NCBI GenBank assembly: GCA_040779345.1
Contig: JBFONU010000006.1
Coordinates: forward strand, 1-64,000
DNA: 64,000 bases
From: Thalassotalea_H sp040779345
GTDB lineage: Bacteria > Pseudomonadota > Gammaproteobacteria > Enterobacterales > Alteromonadaceae
Direction of reading: 5' to 3'
The position numbers and the translations under genes are program-made. Below the pieces are notes generated by a model that saw nothing but the letters and a program-made list of their open reading frames with translations, was not told the origin of the DNA and did no database searches. This document shows, one piece after another, positions 16,389 through 23,961 of the stretch (positions are counted from its first letter, which is position 1; every line of letters starts with the position of its first letter).

Positions 16389-17123
16389 ATGAATAAAGTC
16401 ATTACCGAAGAAGAGTTTTTAAGCAGTTACAACATCCATGAATTTGATATCCCGTTAACTAGTGTAGATATGGCAATATTCACCGTTATTGATCAGCAGT
16501 TAAAAGCACTACTTGTAAAGCGATCTCAGCACCCAGCTAAAGGCGAATGGGCATTGCCTGGAGGTTTCATCAATATACATGAAGATAAAAGCTTAGATGA
16601 TACGGTTAGAAGGAAATTAGCAGAAAAAACAGGTGTAGATACTTCTCATTTAGAACAAGTGCAAACATTTGGCAATGCTATGCGTGACCCTCGGGGTTGG
16701 TCGGTAACCATTGCCTATATGGCGTTAATTTCTGCTGATAATATTCAACTGATAGCTGATGAAAGTTCTGAGCAAGTAGAATGGATTACTATTGAAAATA
16801 ATCAACACTTGTCATTAGCATTCGATCACAATGATATATTAAATGCTTGTTATAAGCGCTTGAAAAGTAAAGTGCAATATACCTCACTGCCAATAAATTT
16901 ATTGCCAGCAACATTTACATTAACGGAGCTGCAAAAAACATTTGAAATTATTTTGGGCTCGAGTATTGAAAAAAAATCGTTTAGAAAAAGGCTGCTCGAT
17001 GCTGATATTGTTGTAGAGACAGGGGATTTCCGTATAGGCAGTAATCGACCAGCTAAGCTTTATAAGGCGAAAAAAAGTGGTAAAGAACACTTATTTCCAA
17101 GAAGTATTCAAGGATCGAAATGA
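16389..17123 (+). CDS. Nudix-related transcriptional regulator, NrtR-like (degenerate Nudix box plus winged helix)
   Basis: The 244-residue protein has a Nudix-fold domain (about residues 25-150) and a C-terminal winged-helix segment (about 168-235, with Thr-Glu-Leu-Gln-Lys-Thr-Phe and Phe-Arg-Lys-Arg-Leu). In the Nudix box the metal-binding Arg-Glu-x-x-Glu-Glu core reads Arg75-Lys76-Leu-Ala-Glu79-Lys80, so catalysis is unlikely and a ligand-sensing role is favoured, as in NrtR proteins that bind ADP-ribose-like effectors. It leads a probable operon with the MDR gene 28 bp downstream. The ligand here is unknown. Confidence 0.85.
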   Translation: MNKVITEEEFLSSYNIHEFDIPLTSVDMAIFTVIDQQLKALLVKRSQHPAKGEWALPGGFINIHEDKSLDDTVRRKLAEKTGVDTSHLEQVQTFGNAMRDPRGWSVTIAYMALISADNIQLIADESSEQVEWITIENNQHLSLAFDHNDILNACYKRLKSKVQYTSLPINLLPATFTLTELQKTFEIILGSSIEKKSFRKRLLDADIVVETGDFRIGSNRPAKLYKAKKSGKEHLFPRSIQGSK

Positions 17124-17151
17124 TTGGAAACAACAAACCAAAGGATCTTTT

Positions 17152-18132
17152 ATGAAAGCAATATTATACCAAAAATATGGTGATCCAAGTGTATTAAAAC
17201 TAAGGGAAGTAAATAAACCAGAGCCAACAGAAGATGAGCTGCTTATAAGAGTAAAAGCTGTTGAAGTGACAAAAACAGATTGTGAAATGCGCAGCTTTGA
17301 TTTTGCTGTTAAATGGTTTTGGTTACCATTACGTTTAGCTCTTGGGTTTTTTAAGCCTAAGAGGCAGGTGCTTGGTTCCTATTTTTCAGGAGAAGTAGAG
17401 GCGATTGGTAAAAATGTTACTCAGTTTAGCATAGGCGATAAAGTTTTTGGTAGTTCAGGATTTCACCTTAGTGCTTATGCAGAGTATATAAGCTTACCAT
17501 CGGATGCCAGTATCATTAAAAAACCAGAACTATTAAGTTTTGAGCAGGCCTCGGCAATTACACTTGGAGGAATAAATGCCTTTCATTATTTGCAAAGAGC
17601 AAATATTCAACCTGGAGAAAAAGTGCTAGTTAATGGAGCGGGAGCAAGTATCGGTTCATTTGCTGTTAAGATTGCGAAGAGTCTGGGAGCTGAGGTGACC
17701 GCAGTTGATAGTGTTGTGAAACAGGAGATGTTAAAAAAAATTGGTGCAGACCACGTTATAGACTTCACTCAGACTTCTTTTATTGATTCTAATACAAAGT
17801 ATGATGTTATTTTTGATATGGTTGCACAAAGTAGTTACACAGGGTGTATTCAGTCGTTAAAAGCGAATGGACGATATTTGTCTGCCAATCCGACATTTTT
17901 GACGATGCTACGCTCGATGATCACACCAATGCTGACGGATAAAAAGGTGTACTTTTCCTTTGCGCAAGAATCAAAAGAGTGTTTAAGTCAGCTAGTGGAA
18001 TTTATAACAGAACAGGGTATTACTCCTGCCATTGACAGTGTAGTGCCAATGGCAGATATTATTTATGCACATATACGTGTAGAAACTGAACAGCGATGTG
18101 GCATTGTGGTGTTGACTATAGATAACGATTAA
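17152..18132 (+). CDS. MDR-superfamily NAD(P)-dependent oxidoreductase (zinc-independent type)
   Basis: A 326-residue paralogue of the 14288-15256 gene. It has the GroES-like N-terminal domain, Asn-Gly-Ala-Gly-Ala-Ser-Ile-Gly nucleotide-binding motif (about residues 159-166) and Gly-Ala-Asp-His-Val-Ile-Asp-Phe. No zinc-binding cysteine cluster is seen. ATG 17152 has AAGGA at a good distance and matches the usual Met-Lys-Ala-Ile start of the family. It follows the Nudix regulator closely and is probably co-transcribed and controlled by it. Substrate unknown. Confidence 0.85.
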   Translation: MKAILYQKYGDPSVLKLREVNKPEPTEDELLIRVKAVEVTKTDCEMRSFDFAVKWFWLPLRLALGFFKPKRQVLGSYFSGEVEAIGKNVTQFSIGDKVFGSSGFHLSAYAEYISLPSDASIIKKPELLSFEQASAITLGGINAFHYLQRANIQPGEKVLVNGAGASIGSFAVKIAKSLGAEVTAVDSVVKQEMLKKIGADHVIDFTQTSFIDSNTKYDVIFDMVAQSSYTGCIQSLKANGRYLSANPTFLTMLRSMITPMLTDKKVYFSFAQESKECLSQLVEFITEQGITPAIDSVVPMADIIYAHIRVETEQRCGIVVLTIDND

Positions 18133-18147
18133 CGAGAAAATAGGGTA

Positions 18148-18168
18148 AGACGCCTTTATTAGGCGTCT
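18148..18168. terminator. Hairpin between the MDR gene and folD (convergent genes)
   Basis: AGACGCCT (18148-18155) pairs with AGGCGTCT (18161-18168). No long T tract follows, so it is a weaker bidirectional terminator candidate. Confidence 0.55.
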
Positions 18169-18177
18169 AGTGAATAG

Positions 18178-19032
18178 CTAACTTGAAAACTGTTCACATG
18201 CAATTAGCGTATTTTCTATGAGGCTGGCTACTGTCATTGGGCCAACGCCGCCAGGAACAGGCGTGATATATGATGCTTTTTCTTTTGCGACATCAAATTC
18301 TACGTCACCAACTAATTTGCCATTGTCTAAACGGTTAATGCCAACATCGATAACAGTAGCGCCTTTTTTAATCCACTCACCTGGAATAAATGCCGGTTTA
18401 CCTACAGCCACAACAATTAAGTCGGCGTTCCGCACTTTATCTTCTAAATTTTTTGTAAAACGATGAGTCGTCGTTATCGTACAACCGGCAAGTAACAGCT
18501 CTAATGTCATTGGGCGACCAACAATATTAGATGCGCCAATCACAAGTGCGTCTAACCCGTGTGGTTTTACACCAGTAGACTCAATTAACGTCATGATACC
18601 CTTTGGCGTACAAGGTCTTAAACCGGGTAAACGTAATGCTAATTTACCGACATTTGATGGATGAAACCCATCTACATCTTTATTTGGGGCAATATGCTCG
18701 ATAACTAAATTAGCATCTAAACCAACAGGTAAAGGCAGCTGAACAAGAATTCCATCTATTGCATTATCATTATTGAGCTCAGCAACAAGGTCGAGTAGCT
18801 CATCTTCTGTCGTTGTAGCAGGAAGATCATAAGAACGAGAAACAAAACCGACTTCCTCACATGCTCGTCGCTTACTCCCCACATAAACTTCAGAGGCAGG
18901 ATCACTACCAACTAAAATAACAGCCAACCCAGGAGCTCTTAATCCTTTTGCTAAACGAGCACTGACTTTTTCTTTAACCGATGTTCTTAATTGTTGTGCG
19001 ATGGCTTTGCCATCAATAAGTGATGCAGTCAT
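18178..19032 (-). CDS. folD: Methylenetetrahydrofolate dehydrogenase/cyclohydrolase
   Basis: FolD interconverts 5,10-methylene- and 10-formyl-tetrahydrofolate with NADP. Signature segments Val-Gly-x-Lys-Arg-Arg-Ala-Cys-Glu, Gln-Leu-Pro-Leu-Pro, Gly-Ala-Ser-Asn-Ile-Val-Gly-Arg-Pro-Met and Pro-Val-Pro-Gly-Gly-Val-Gly-Pro-Met-Thr are all present. ATG 19032 is chosen over the upstream frame start because TAGGA lies just before it; this gives 284 residues, the normal length. Monocistronic. Confidence 0.96.
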   Translation of the reverse strand: MTASLIDGKAIAQQLRTSVKEKVSARLAKGLRAPGLAVILVGSDPASEVYVGSKRRACEEVGFVSRSYDLPATTTEDELLDLVAELNNDNAIDGILVQLPLPVGLDANLVIEHIAPNKDVDGFHPSNVGKLALRLPGLRPCTPKGIMTLIESTGVKPHGLDALVIGASNIVGRPMTLELLLAGCTITTTHRFTKNLEDKVRNADLIVVAVGKPAFIPGEWIKKGATVIDVGINRLDNGKLVGDVEFDVAKEKASYITPVPGGVGPMTVASLIENTLIACEQFSS

Positions 19033-19260
19033 AATTCCTAGGGTGTTGAGATGAAAAAACAACGCATTTTCTCATAAATTTTCAAAGAGGTGTAGATGAA
19101 TTTAGCTGAAATATTATATATCTCCATTTTTTAAGCTTTTCATTTAACTATTCTGAATAAAGTCTGTCGGTATTTTCGTATTAAAAATATACAAACTGTT
19201 TGTTCTTTCTAATAGGTTGATGTAAAAGTAACCGAACGCCATTTTTTTTATAAAAAAGGT

Positions 19261-19289
19261 TTGACGCAGAACGGGCAACTAGGTAATAT
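19261..19289 (+). promoter_or_regulatory. Sigma-70 promoter of the tRNA cluster
   Basis: TTGACG (19261-19266), exactly 17 bases, TAATAT (19284-19289), followed by a GC-rich discriminator (CCGCACCCG) typical of stringently controlled stable-RNA promoters. It lies about 50 bp before the first tRNA. Confidence 0.8.
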
Positions 19290-19339
19290 CCGCACCCGTT
19301 GAAAGCGAGCATTATTATTGTTTGTAATTAGATGAATGT

Positions 19340-19416
19340 CGGTGATTAGCGCAGCTTGGTAGCGCACTTGGTTTGGGTCCAAGGGGTCGCAAGTTCGAAT
19401 CTTGCATCACCGACCA
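19340..19416 (+). tRNA. tRNA-Pro (anticodon TGG), copy 1
   Basis: 77-base cloverleaf: acceptor CGGTGAT pairs with ATCACCG, anticodon stem CTTGG/CCAAG with loop TTTGGGT, T arm GTTCGAATC, encoded CCA end. Confidence 0.95.
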
Positions 19417-19464
19417 CTTTCTTGTCTTTAAATAGTATTGAAAGTAACACCTGTTAGGCCTCGT

Positions 19465-19541
<77 letters not shown>

Positions 19542-19565
19542 TTAACAGGCGTGTCAAAAGGTTAT

Positions 19566-19642
19566 GGTGGCTATAGCTCAGTTGGTAGAGCCCCGGATTG
19601 TGATTCCGGTTGTCGTGGGTTCAAGTCCCATTAGCCACCCCA
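19566..19642 (+). tRNA. tRNA-His (anticodon GTG)
   Basis: 77 bases including the extra 5' G (G-1) facing C73, the hallmark of tRNA-His. The anticodon loop TTGTGAT lies between CCGGA and TCCGG. CCA is encoded. Confidence 0.95.
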
Positions 19643-19677
19643 TCTTTCTTCTTAACAGAAAGAAGTAGTTCAAGTAT

Positions 19678-19754
19678 CGGTGATTAGCGCAGCTTGGTAG
19701 CGCACTTGGTTTGGGTCCAAGGGGTCGCAAGTTCGAATCTTGCATCACCGACCA
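19678..19754 (+). tRNA. tRNA-Pro (anticodon TGG), copy 2
   Basis: Sequence identical to the copy at 19340-19416, including the CCA end and the first bases downstream. The two copies bracket tRNA-Arg and tRNA-His, consistent with duplication and concerted maintenance. Confidence 0.95.
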
Positions 19755-19781
19755 CTTCTTTACTTTTTGAATCTACCGAAT

Positions 19782-19806
19782 AATCTTGCATCACCAACCA
19801 CTTCTT
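19782..19806 (+). repeat. tRNA-Pro 3'-end remnant
   Basis: 24 of 25 bases match the 3' end of tRNA-Pro copy 2 plus its downstream flank (AATCTTGCATCACC, one G-to-A change, ACCACTTCTT). No 5' part of a tRNA is present, so it is a scar and not a functional gene. Confidence 0.75.
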
Positions 19807-20119
19807 CAAATTTACTTCTCATTAGTTTATTTTCATCAAGAAAAATCTGCATGATGAAAACTTACAGACAAGTCCAAAAATTCTCGATAATTATGCTATT
19901 AAGATACACTGCGTTTAAAAAAATCCGATAACTGAAAAACCTAACAACTTAAGAATATCGATAATTTTCCTTATAATCAGCCTTATATTGTTATTGTTGA
20001 ATTTCCCAAGGTAATACTCTTTTTATCACTCTAAAAATAAAATTCACTTATTTTTCTTGTGTTTTTATCAATATAACTTCTTTTTCTGCCTCTTTATTTA
20101 AATTAATTGCATTGACCCC
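19807..20119. other. AT-rich intergenic stretch between the tRNA cluster and the tig promoter
   Basis: No gene, RNA or clear terminator is recognised here. Short open frames in it look random. Confidence 0.5.
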
Positions 20120-20148
20120 TCGACTCTTGCTAAAACCATCGCTATAAT
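20120..20148 (+). promoter_or_regulatory. Probable sigma-70 promoter of tig
   Basis: TCGACT (20120-20125), 17 bases, TATAAT (20143-20148). The leader of about 165 bases holds a hairpin GAGCAA...TTGCTC around 20237-20263. Confidence 0.6.
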
Positions 20149-20319
20149 TTTGCGTCATTATTTTTAATCTGAACATCTTTTATTCGCGCCTTTATTCAGG
20201 TATGCGGGTTTTAAAGCTTTAGAGCTAAGGAACTGTGAGCAATTAATACTTTATTGGTTGCTCGATATATAGATGCGTTATTGAAAGCGCAAGACAGCGC
20301 TAAGTATTGAGGTAAGTAA

Positions 20320-21627
20320 ATGCAAGTTTCAGTTGAGACTACACAAGGTTTGGAACGTAAATTAACTATTTCTGTTCCAGCAGAGAAAATTGATGTTGAA
20401 GTGAAAAATCGTCTTCGTCAAATCGCTAAAACGCAAAAAATCAATGGTTTCCGCCCTGGTAAAGTGCCGCCGTCAGTTATTCAAAAGCGTTATGGTGCAT
20501 CTGTGCGTCAAGAAATCGCTGGTGAAGTAATGCAACGTAACTTTGTTGAAGCGATTATTGCTGAGAAAATTAATCCTGCAGGTCGTCCTCAATTTGTTGC
20601 GAAAAGCAATGAAGATGGTAAAGATCTAGAGTTTGAAGCGACGTTTGAGATCTACCCTGAAGTAGAAGTTAAAGACGTTGAAAAAATCAAAGTTGAACGT
20701 CCTGACGTTGAAGTAACAGACAAAGATTTAGATGAAATGTTTGTTACCTTACAAAAGCAACATCAAACTTGGAAAGAAAACAAACGCAAAACGAAGAAAG
20801 GCGATAAATTAACTATTGATTTCTTAGGTCGTATTGACGGTGAAGAATTTGAAGGCGGAAAAGCTGAAGGGTTTGAACTAGAGCTTGGCGCTAGTCGTAT
20901 GATCCCTGGTTTTGAAACAGATATCATTGGTATGAAAGTTGGCGAAGAAAAAACCATTACGGTAACTTTCCCTGAAGATTACCACGCAGAAAACCTTAAA
21001 GGTAAAGAAGCTCAATTTGATATCAAAGTCAATAAAACAGAAGGCCCTGTTCTTCCTAAAATTGATGAAGATTTCGCTAAATTATTTGGTGTTGATGAAG
21101 GTGGTGTTGACGCACTTCGTGTTGAAGTGAAGAAAAACATGACGCGCGAATTAAACCAAGCAGTTAAAGCAAAAGTGAAAGAGCAAATCATTGAAGGTTT
21201 ATTAGAAGCTAACGACATTGATTTACCAAGTGGCTTAGTTGCTCAAGAAGTTGATGTTTTACGTCAACAAGCGATGCAACGTTTTGCGGGTCAAATGGAT
21301 CCTAAGAATATGCCTGAACTTCCTGCAGATATGTTTGAAGAGCAAGCTAAACGTCGTGTAAAAGTTGGTTTGTTACTTGGTGAAGTGATCAAAACTAATC
21401 AATTAAAAGTAGACGAAGCTAAAGTAAATGAGTTAATTGAATCAGCTGCATCAGCTTACGAAGATCCTCAAGAAGTTATTGAGTACTACAAAACGAACAA
21501 AGAAATGAATCAACAAATGCAAAACGTTGCTTTAGAAGAGCAAGCGGTTGACGTATTAATTGCTTCTGCAAAAGTTAAAAATAAGAAATCAAGCTTTCAA
21601 GATGTCATGAATCCTGAAGGTAAATAA
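20320..21627 (+). CDS. tig: Trigger factor (ribosome-associated chaperone)
   Basis: Trigger factor binds ribosomal protein L23 at the exit tunnel and shields nascent chains. The ribosome-binding motif Gly-Phe-Arg-Pro-Gly-Lys-Val-Pro (residues 44-51) is present, then an FKBP-type isomerase domain (about 155-240) and the long helical C-terminal chaperone domain. Length 435 residues is normal. GAGGTAAG precedes the ATG. It heads the conserved tig-clpP-clpX-lon-hupB-ppiD block. Confidence 0.97.
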   Translation: MQVSVETTQGLERKLTISVPAEKIDVEVKNRLRQIAKTQKINGFRPGKVPPSVIQKRYGASVRQEIAGEVMQRNFVEAIIAEKINPAGRPQFVAKSNEDGKDLEFEATFEIYPEVEVKDVEKIKVERPDVEVTDKDLDEMFVTLQKQHQTWKENKRKTKKGDKLTIDFLGRIDGEEFEGGKAEGFELELGASRMIPGFETDIIGMKVGEEKTITVTFPEDYHAENLKGKEAQFDIKVNKTEGPVLPKIDEDFAKLFGVDEGGVDALRVEVKKNMTRELNQAVKAKVKEQIIEGLLEANDIDLPSGLVAQEVDVLRQQAMQRFAGQMDPKNMPELPADMFEEQAKRRVKVGLLLGEVIKTNQLKVDEAKVNELIESAASAYEDPQEVIEYYKTNKEMNQQMQNVALEEQAVDVLIASAKVKNKKSSFQDVMNPEGK

Positions 21628-21662
21628 GCTATTTTGATTGACAATAGCTCAAGCAATAGCTT

Positions 21663-21698
21663 AAATGGCTTATATGGAAACATATGAGCCATTTTTTT
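21663..21698 (+). terminator. Terminator/attenuator between tig and clpP
   Basis: A 14-bp stem (21663-21676 with 21681-21694, one G-T pair) with a GAAA tetraloop runs into a T tract. It ends 17 bp before the clpP start, so it probably sets the tig-to-clpP transcript ratio. Confidence 0.85.
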
Positions 21699-21715
21699 AT
21701 ATTAAGGAAAAATAG

Positions 21716-22354
21716 TTGTTTACTTCTCAAAATAATTCTCAAGATTTAACAAGTATCACAGAAAGTGCATTAGTCCCTATGGTCGTTGAACAAACTGCTA
21801 AAGGTGAGCGCTCTTATGATATATATTCTCGTCTTTTAAAAGAGCGTGTTATTTTCTTATGTGGTCAAGTTGAAGATCACATGGCTAACTTAATTGTTGC
21901 TCAATTACTCTTTTTAGAATCTGAAAGCCCGGAAAAAGATATTTATCTCTATATCAACTCTCCTGGCGGCTCTGTCACTGCTGGCATGGCCATTTACGAT
22001 ACAATGAAGTTTATTCGTCCTAATATTAGTACCGTTTGTATCGGACAAGCAGCGAGTATGGGAGCATTTCTATTATCGGGTGGTGAAAAAGGTAAGCGTT
22101 ATTGTTTACCTAATGCCCGTGTGATGATCCATCAGCCTTTAGGAGGCTTTCAAGGTCAAGCGTCAGACTTTGAAATTCATGCGAAAGAAATTCTTTATAT
22201 TAAAGAAAAGTTAAATCGTTTGATGTCTGAACATACCGGACAACCACTCGAAAAAGTTTCTGAAGATACTGACAGAGATAATTTTTTAAGTGCAGAAAGT
22301 GCCGTTGAATATGGCTTAGTTGACGCCATATTAGAACAGAGATTAGATAAGTAA
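21716..22354 (+). CDS. clpP: ATP-dependent Clp protease proteolytic subunit
   Basis: ClpP is the tetradecameric serine peptidase that works with ClpX or ClpA. The triad is Ser114 (Ala-Ala-Ser-Met-Gly), His139 (Met-Ile-His-Gln-Pro) and Asp188. The start is TTG 21716 with AAGGA seven bases upstream; it yields a short propeptide-like N-terminus before Ala-Leu-Val-Pro-Met, as in E. coli. Starting at the later internal ATG would remove the residues that form the axial N-terminal loops. 212 residues. Confidence 0.96.
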   Translation: MFTSQNNSQDLTSITESALVPMVVEQTAKGERSYDIYSRLLKERVIFLCGQVEDHMANLIVAQLLFLESESPEKDIYLYINSPGGSVTAGMAIYDTMKFIRPNISTVCIGQAASMGAFLLSGGEKGKRYCLPNARVMIHQPLGGFQGQASDFEIHAKEILYIKEKLNRLMSEHTGQPLEKVSEDTDRDNFLSAESAVEYGLVDAILEQRLDK

Positions 22355-22446
22355 TTAATAAATTAATTGCTTCACATTGTTATCTGTGAAATTTATGAAA
22401 TACTTAATAGTATTGATGTTTAAGAATATAAGGTTAGAGGTACCGT

Positions 22447-23727
22447 ATGACCGATATTAAAAAAGGTGACGGTGATAACGGAAAGTTATTGTATTGCTCT
22501 TTTTGTGGTAAAAGCCAACATGAAGTGCGCAAATTAATTGCAGGACCTTCTGTATTTGTTTGTGATGAATGTGTAGAGCTTTGTAACGATATTATCAGAG
22601 AAGAAATTAAAGAAATTTCACCAAAAGAAGAAAAAGAAAGTCTTCCAACACCGGTCGAAATTAGAGAAAGCTTAGACGATTATGTTATCGGTCAAGACCA
22701 TGCTAAAAAGGTTTTAGCTGTAGCTGTATATAATCATTATAAACGTCTTCGCAATGGTGACTCACATAATGGCATTGAATTAAGTAAAAGTAATATCTTA
22801 CTGATTGGCCCAACAGGTAGTGGTAAAACATTGCTTGCGGAAACCTTAGCAAGATTACTTGATGTCCCCTTTACTATGGCTGATGCAACAACATTAACTG
22901 AAGCGGGTTATGTTGGTGAAGATGTTGAAAACATTATTCAGAAACTTTTACAAAAGTGTGATTATGACGTTGAGAAAGCTCAACGTGGTATCGTTTACAT
23001 TGACGAGATCGATAAAATTTCGCGTAAATCTGATAACCCATCCATTACGCGTGATGTATCGGGTGAGGGGGTTCAACAGGCATTATTAAAGTTAATTGAA
23101 GGTACTATTGCTTCTGTTCCTCCGCAGGGTGGGCGTAAGCATCCTCAACAAGAGTTTTTGCAAGTTGACACATCCAAAATTTTATTTATATGTGGTGGTG
23201 CGTTTGCTGGTCTTGATAAAGTGATTGAGCAACGTTGTGATGTTGGAACAGGTATTGGCTTTGGTGCTGAAGTTAAAAGTTCAGATCAAGGAAAATCGTT
23301 AACAGAGCGCTTCCAAGAAGTTGAGCCAGAAGATCTCGTTAAATATGGTTTGATCCCCGAGTTTATTGGTCGTTTACCTGTGGTTGCTACGTTAACGGAG
23401 CTTGATGAAGATGCCTTAATTCAAATTCTTCAAGAGCCTAAAAATGCGCTAACTAAGCAATTTTCAGCATTGTTTGATATGGAAGATGTTGAGTTAGAGT
23501 TTAGAGAAGACGCATTACACGCTATCGCACATAAAGCAATGGTGCGTAAAACAGGTGCGCGTGGCTTACGTTCAATTGTTGAAGGGGTATTACTTGATAC
23601 TATGTATGAGTTACCTTCGATGGCAAGTGCAACTAAAGTCGTGATTGACGAAACCGTAATAAAGGGTGAATCAAAACCCATTATTATTTATGAAACACAA
23701 CAAGATAAAGCGGCTTCAGATAGTTAG
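22447..23727 (+). CDS. clpX: ATP-dependent Clp protease ATP-binding subunit ClpX
   Basis: AAA+ unfoldase that recognises tagged substrates and feeds ClpP. The N-terminal zinc-binding domain has Cys17, Cys20, Cys39 and Cys42; the Walker A motif Gly-Pro-Thr-Gly-Ser-Gly-Lys-Thr is at 121-128; the pore loop Gly-Tyr-Val-Gly and the ClpP-docking Ile-Gly-Phe (about 274-276) are present. Length 426 residues is standard. It follows clpP by 92 bp and is followed by a repeat pair and terminator. Confidence 0.97.
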   Translation: MTDIKKGDGDNGKLLYCSFCGKSQHEVRKLIAGPSVFVCDECVELCNDIIREEIKEISPKEEKESLPTPVEIRESLDDYVIGQDHAKKVLAVAVYNHYKRLRNGDSHNGIELSKSNILLIGPTGSGKTLLAETLARLLDVPFTMADATTLTEAGYVGEDVENIIQKLLQKCDYDVEKAQRGIVYIDEIDKISRKSDNPSITRDVSGEGVQQALLKLIEGTIASVPPQGGRKHPQQEFLQVDTSKILFICGGAFAGLDKVIEQRCDVGTGIGFGAEVKSSDQGKSLTERFQEVEPEDLVKYGLIPEFIGRLPVVATLTELDEDALIQILQEPKNALTKQFSALFDMEDVELEFREDALHAIAHKAMVRKTGARGLRSIVEGVLLDTMYELPSMASATKVVIDETVIKGESKPIIIYETQQDKAASDS

Positions 23728-23760
23728 TTTCATTAAAATGTTTTGTAGATATTCGATTTA

Positions 23761-23847
23761 ATGCTCCTGCAATTTTGATATACCGTACATCCTGTACACA
23801 TACGAAATTATGCTCCTGCAATTTTGATATACCGTACATCCTGTACA
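23761..23847. repeat. Tandem pair of 38-bp repeats (period 49) between clpX and lon
   Basis: The same 38 bases beginning ATGCTCCTGCAATTTTG occur at 23761-23798 and 23810-23847 without mismatch. Each contains the palindrome GTACA-TCC-TGTAC. They precede the clpX terminator. The perfect identity points to a recent duplication or mobile intergenic repeat. Confidence 0.9.
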
Positions 23848-23848
23848 T

Positions 23849-23875
23849 AAAAGAGCCGTTTAGGCTCTTTTTTTT
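23849..23875 (+). terminator. clpX terminator
   Basis: AAAAGAGCC (23849-23857), loop GTTTA, GGCTCTTTT (23863-23871) and further T residues. Confidence 0.9.
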
Positions 23876-23883
23876 ATTCATTT

Positions 23884-23911
23884 CTTGAAAGATAATCTAT
23901 TATCCCCATAT
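23884..23911 (+). promoter_or_regulatory. Sigma-32 heat-shock promoter of lon
   Basis: CTTGAAA (23884-23890), 13 bases, CCCCATAT (23904-23911), an exact match to the sigma-32 consensus and spacing. It lies 50 bp before the lon start. Confidence 0.9.
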
Positions 23912-23961
23912 AGTTTTTATCATTATAAAAATGTCTCCTATTGATTTTCAAGAGAGTATCT

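Noticed and set aside
19740..19931. Open frame starting in the second tRNA-Pro
   Set aside because: It begins inside a tRNA gene and is low-complexity; not coding.
23761..23847. CRISPR array
   Set aside because: Only two repeats with an 11-bp interval, no further units and no cas genes.
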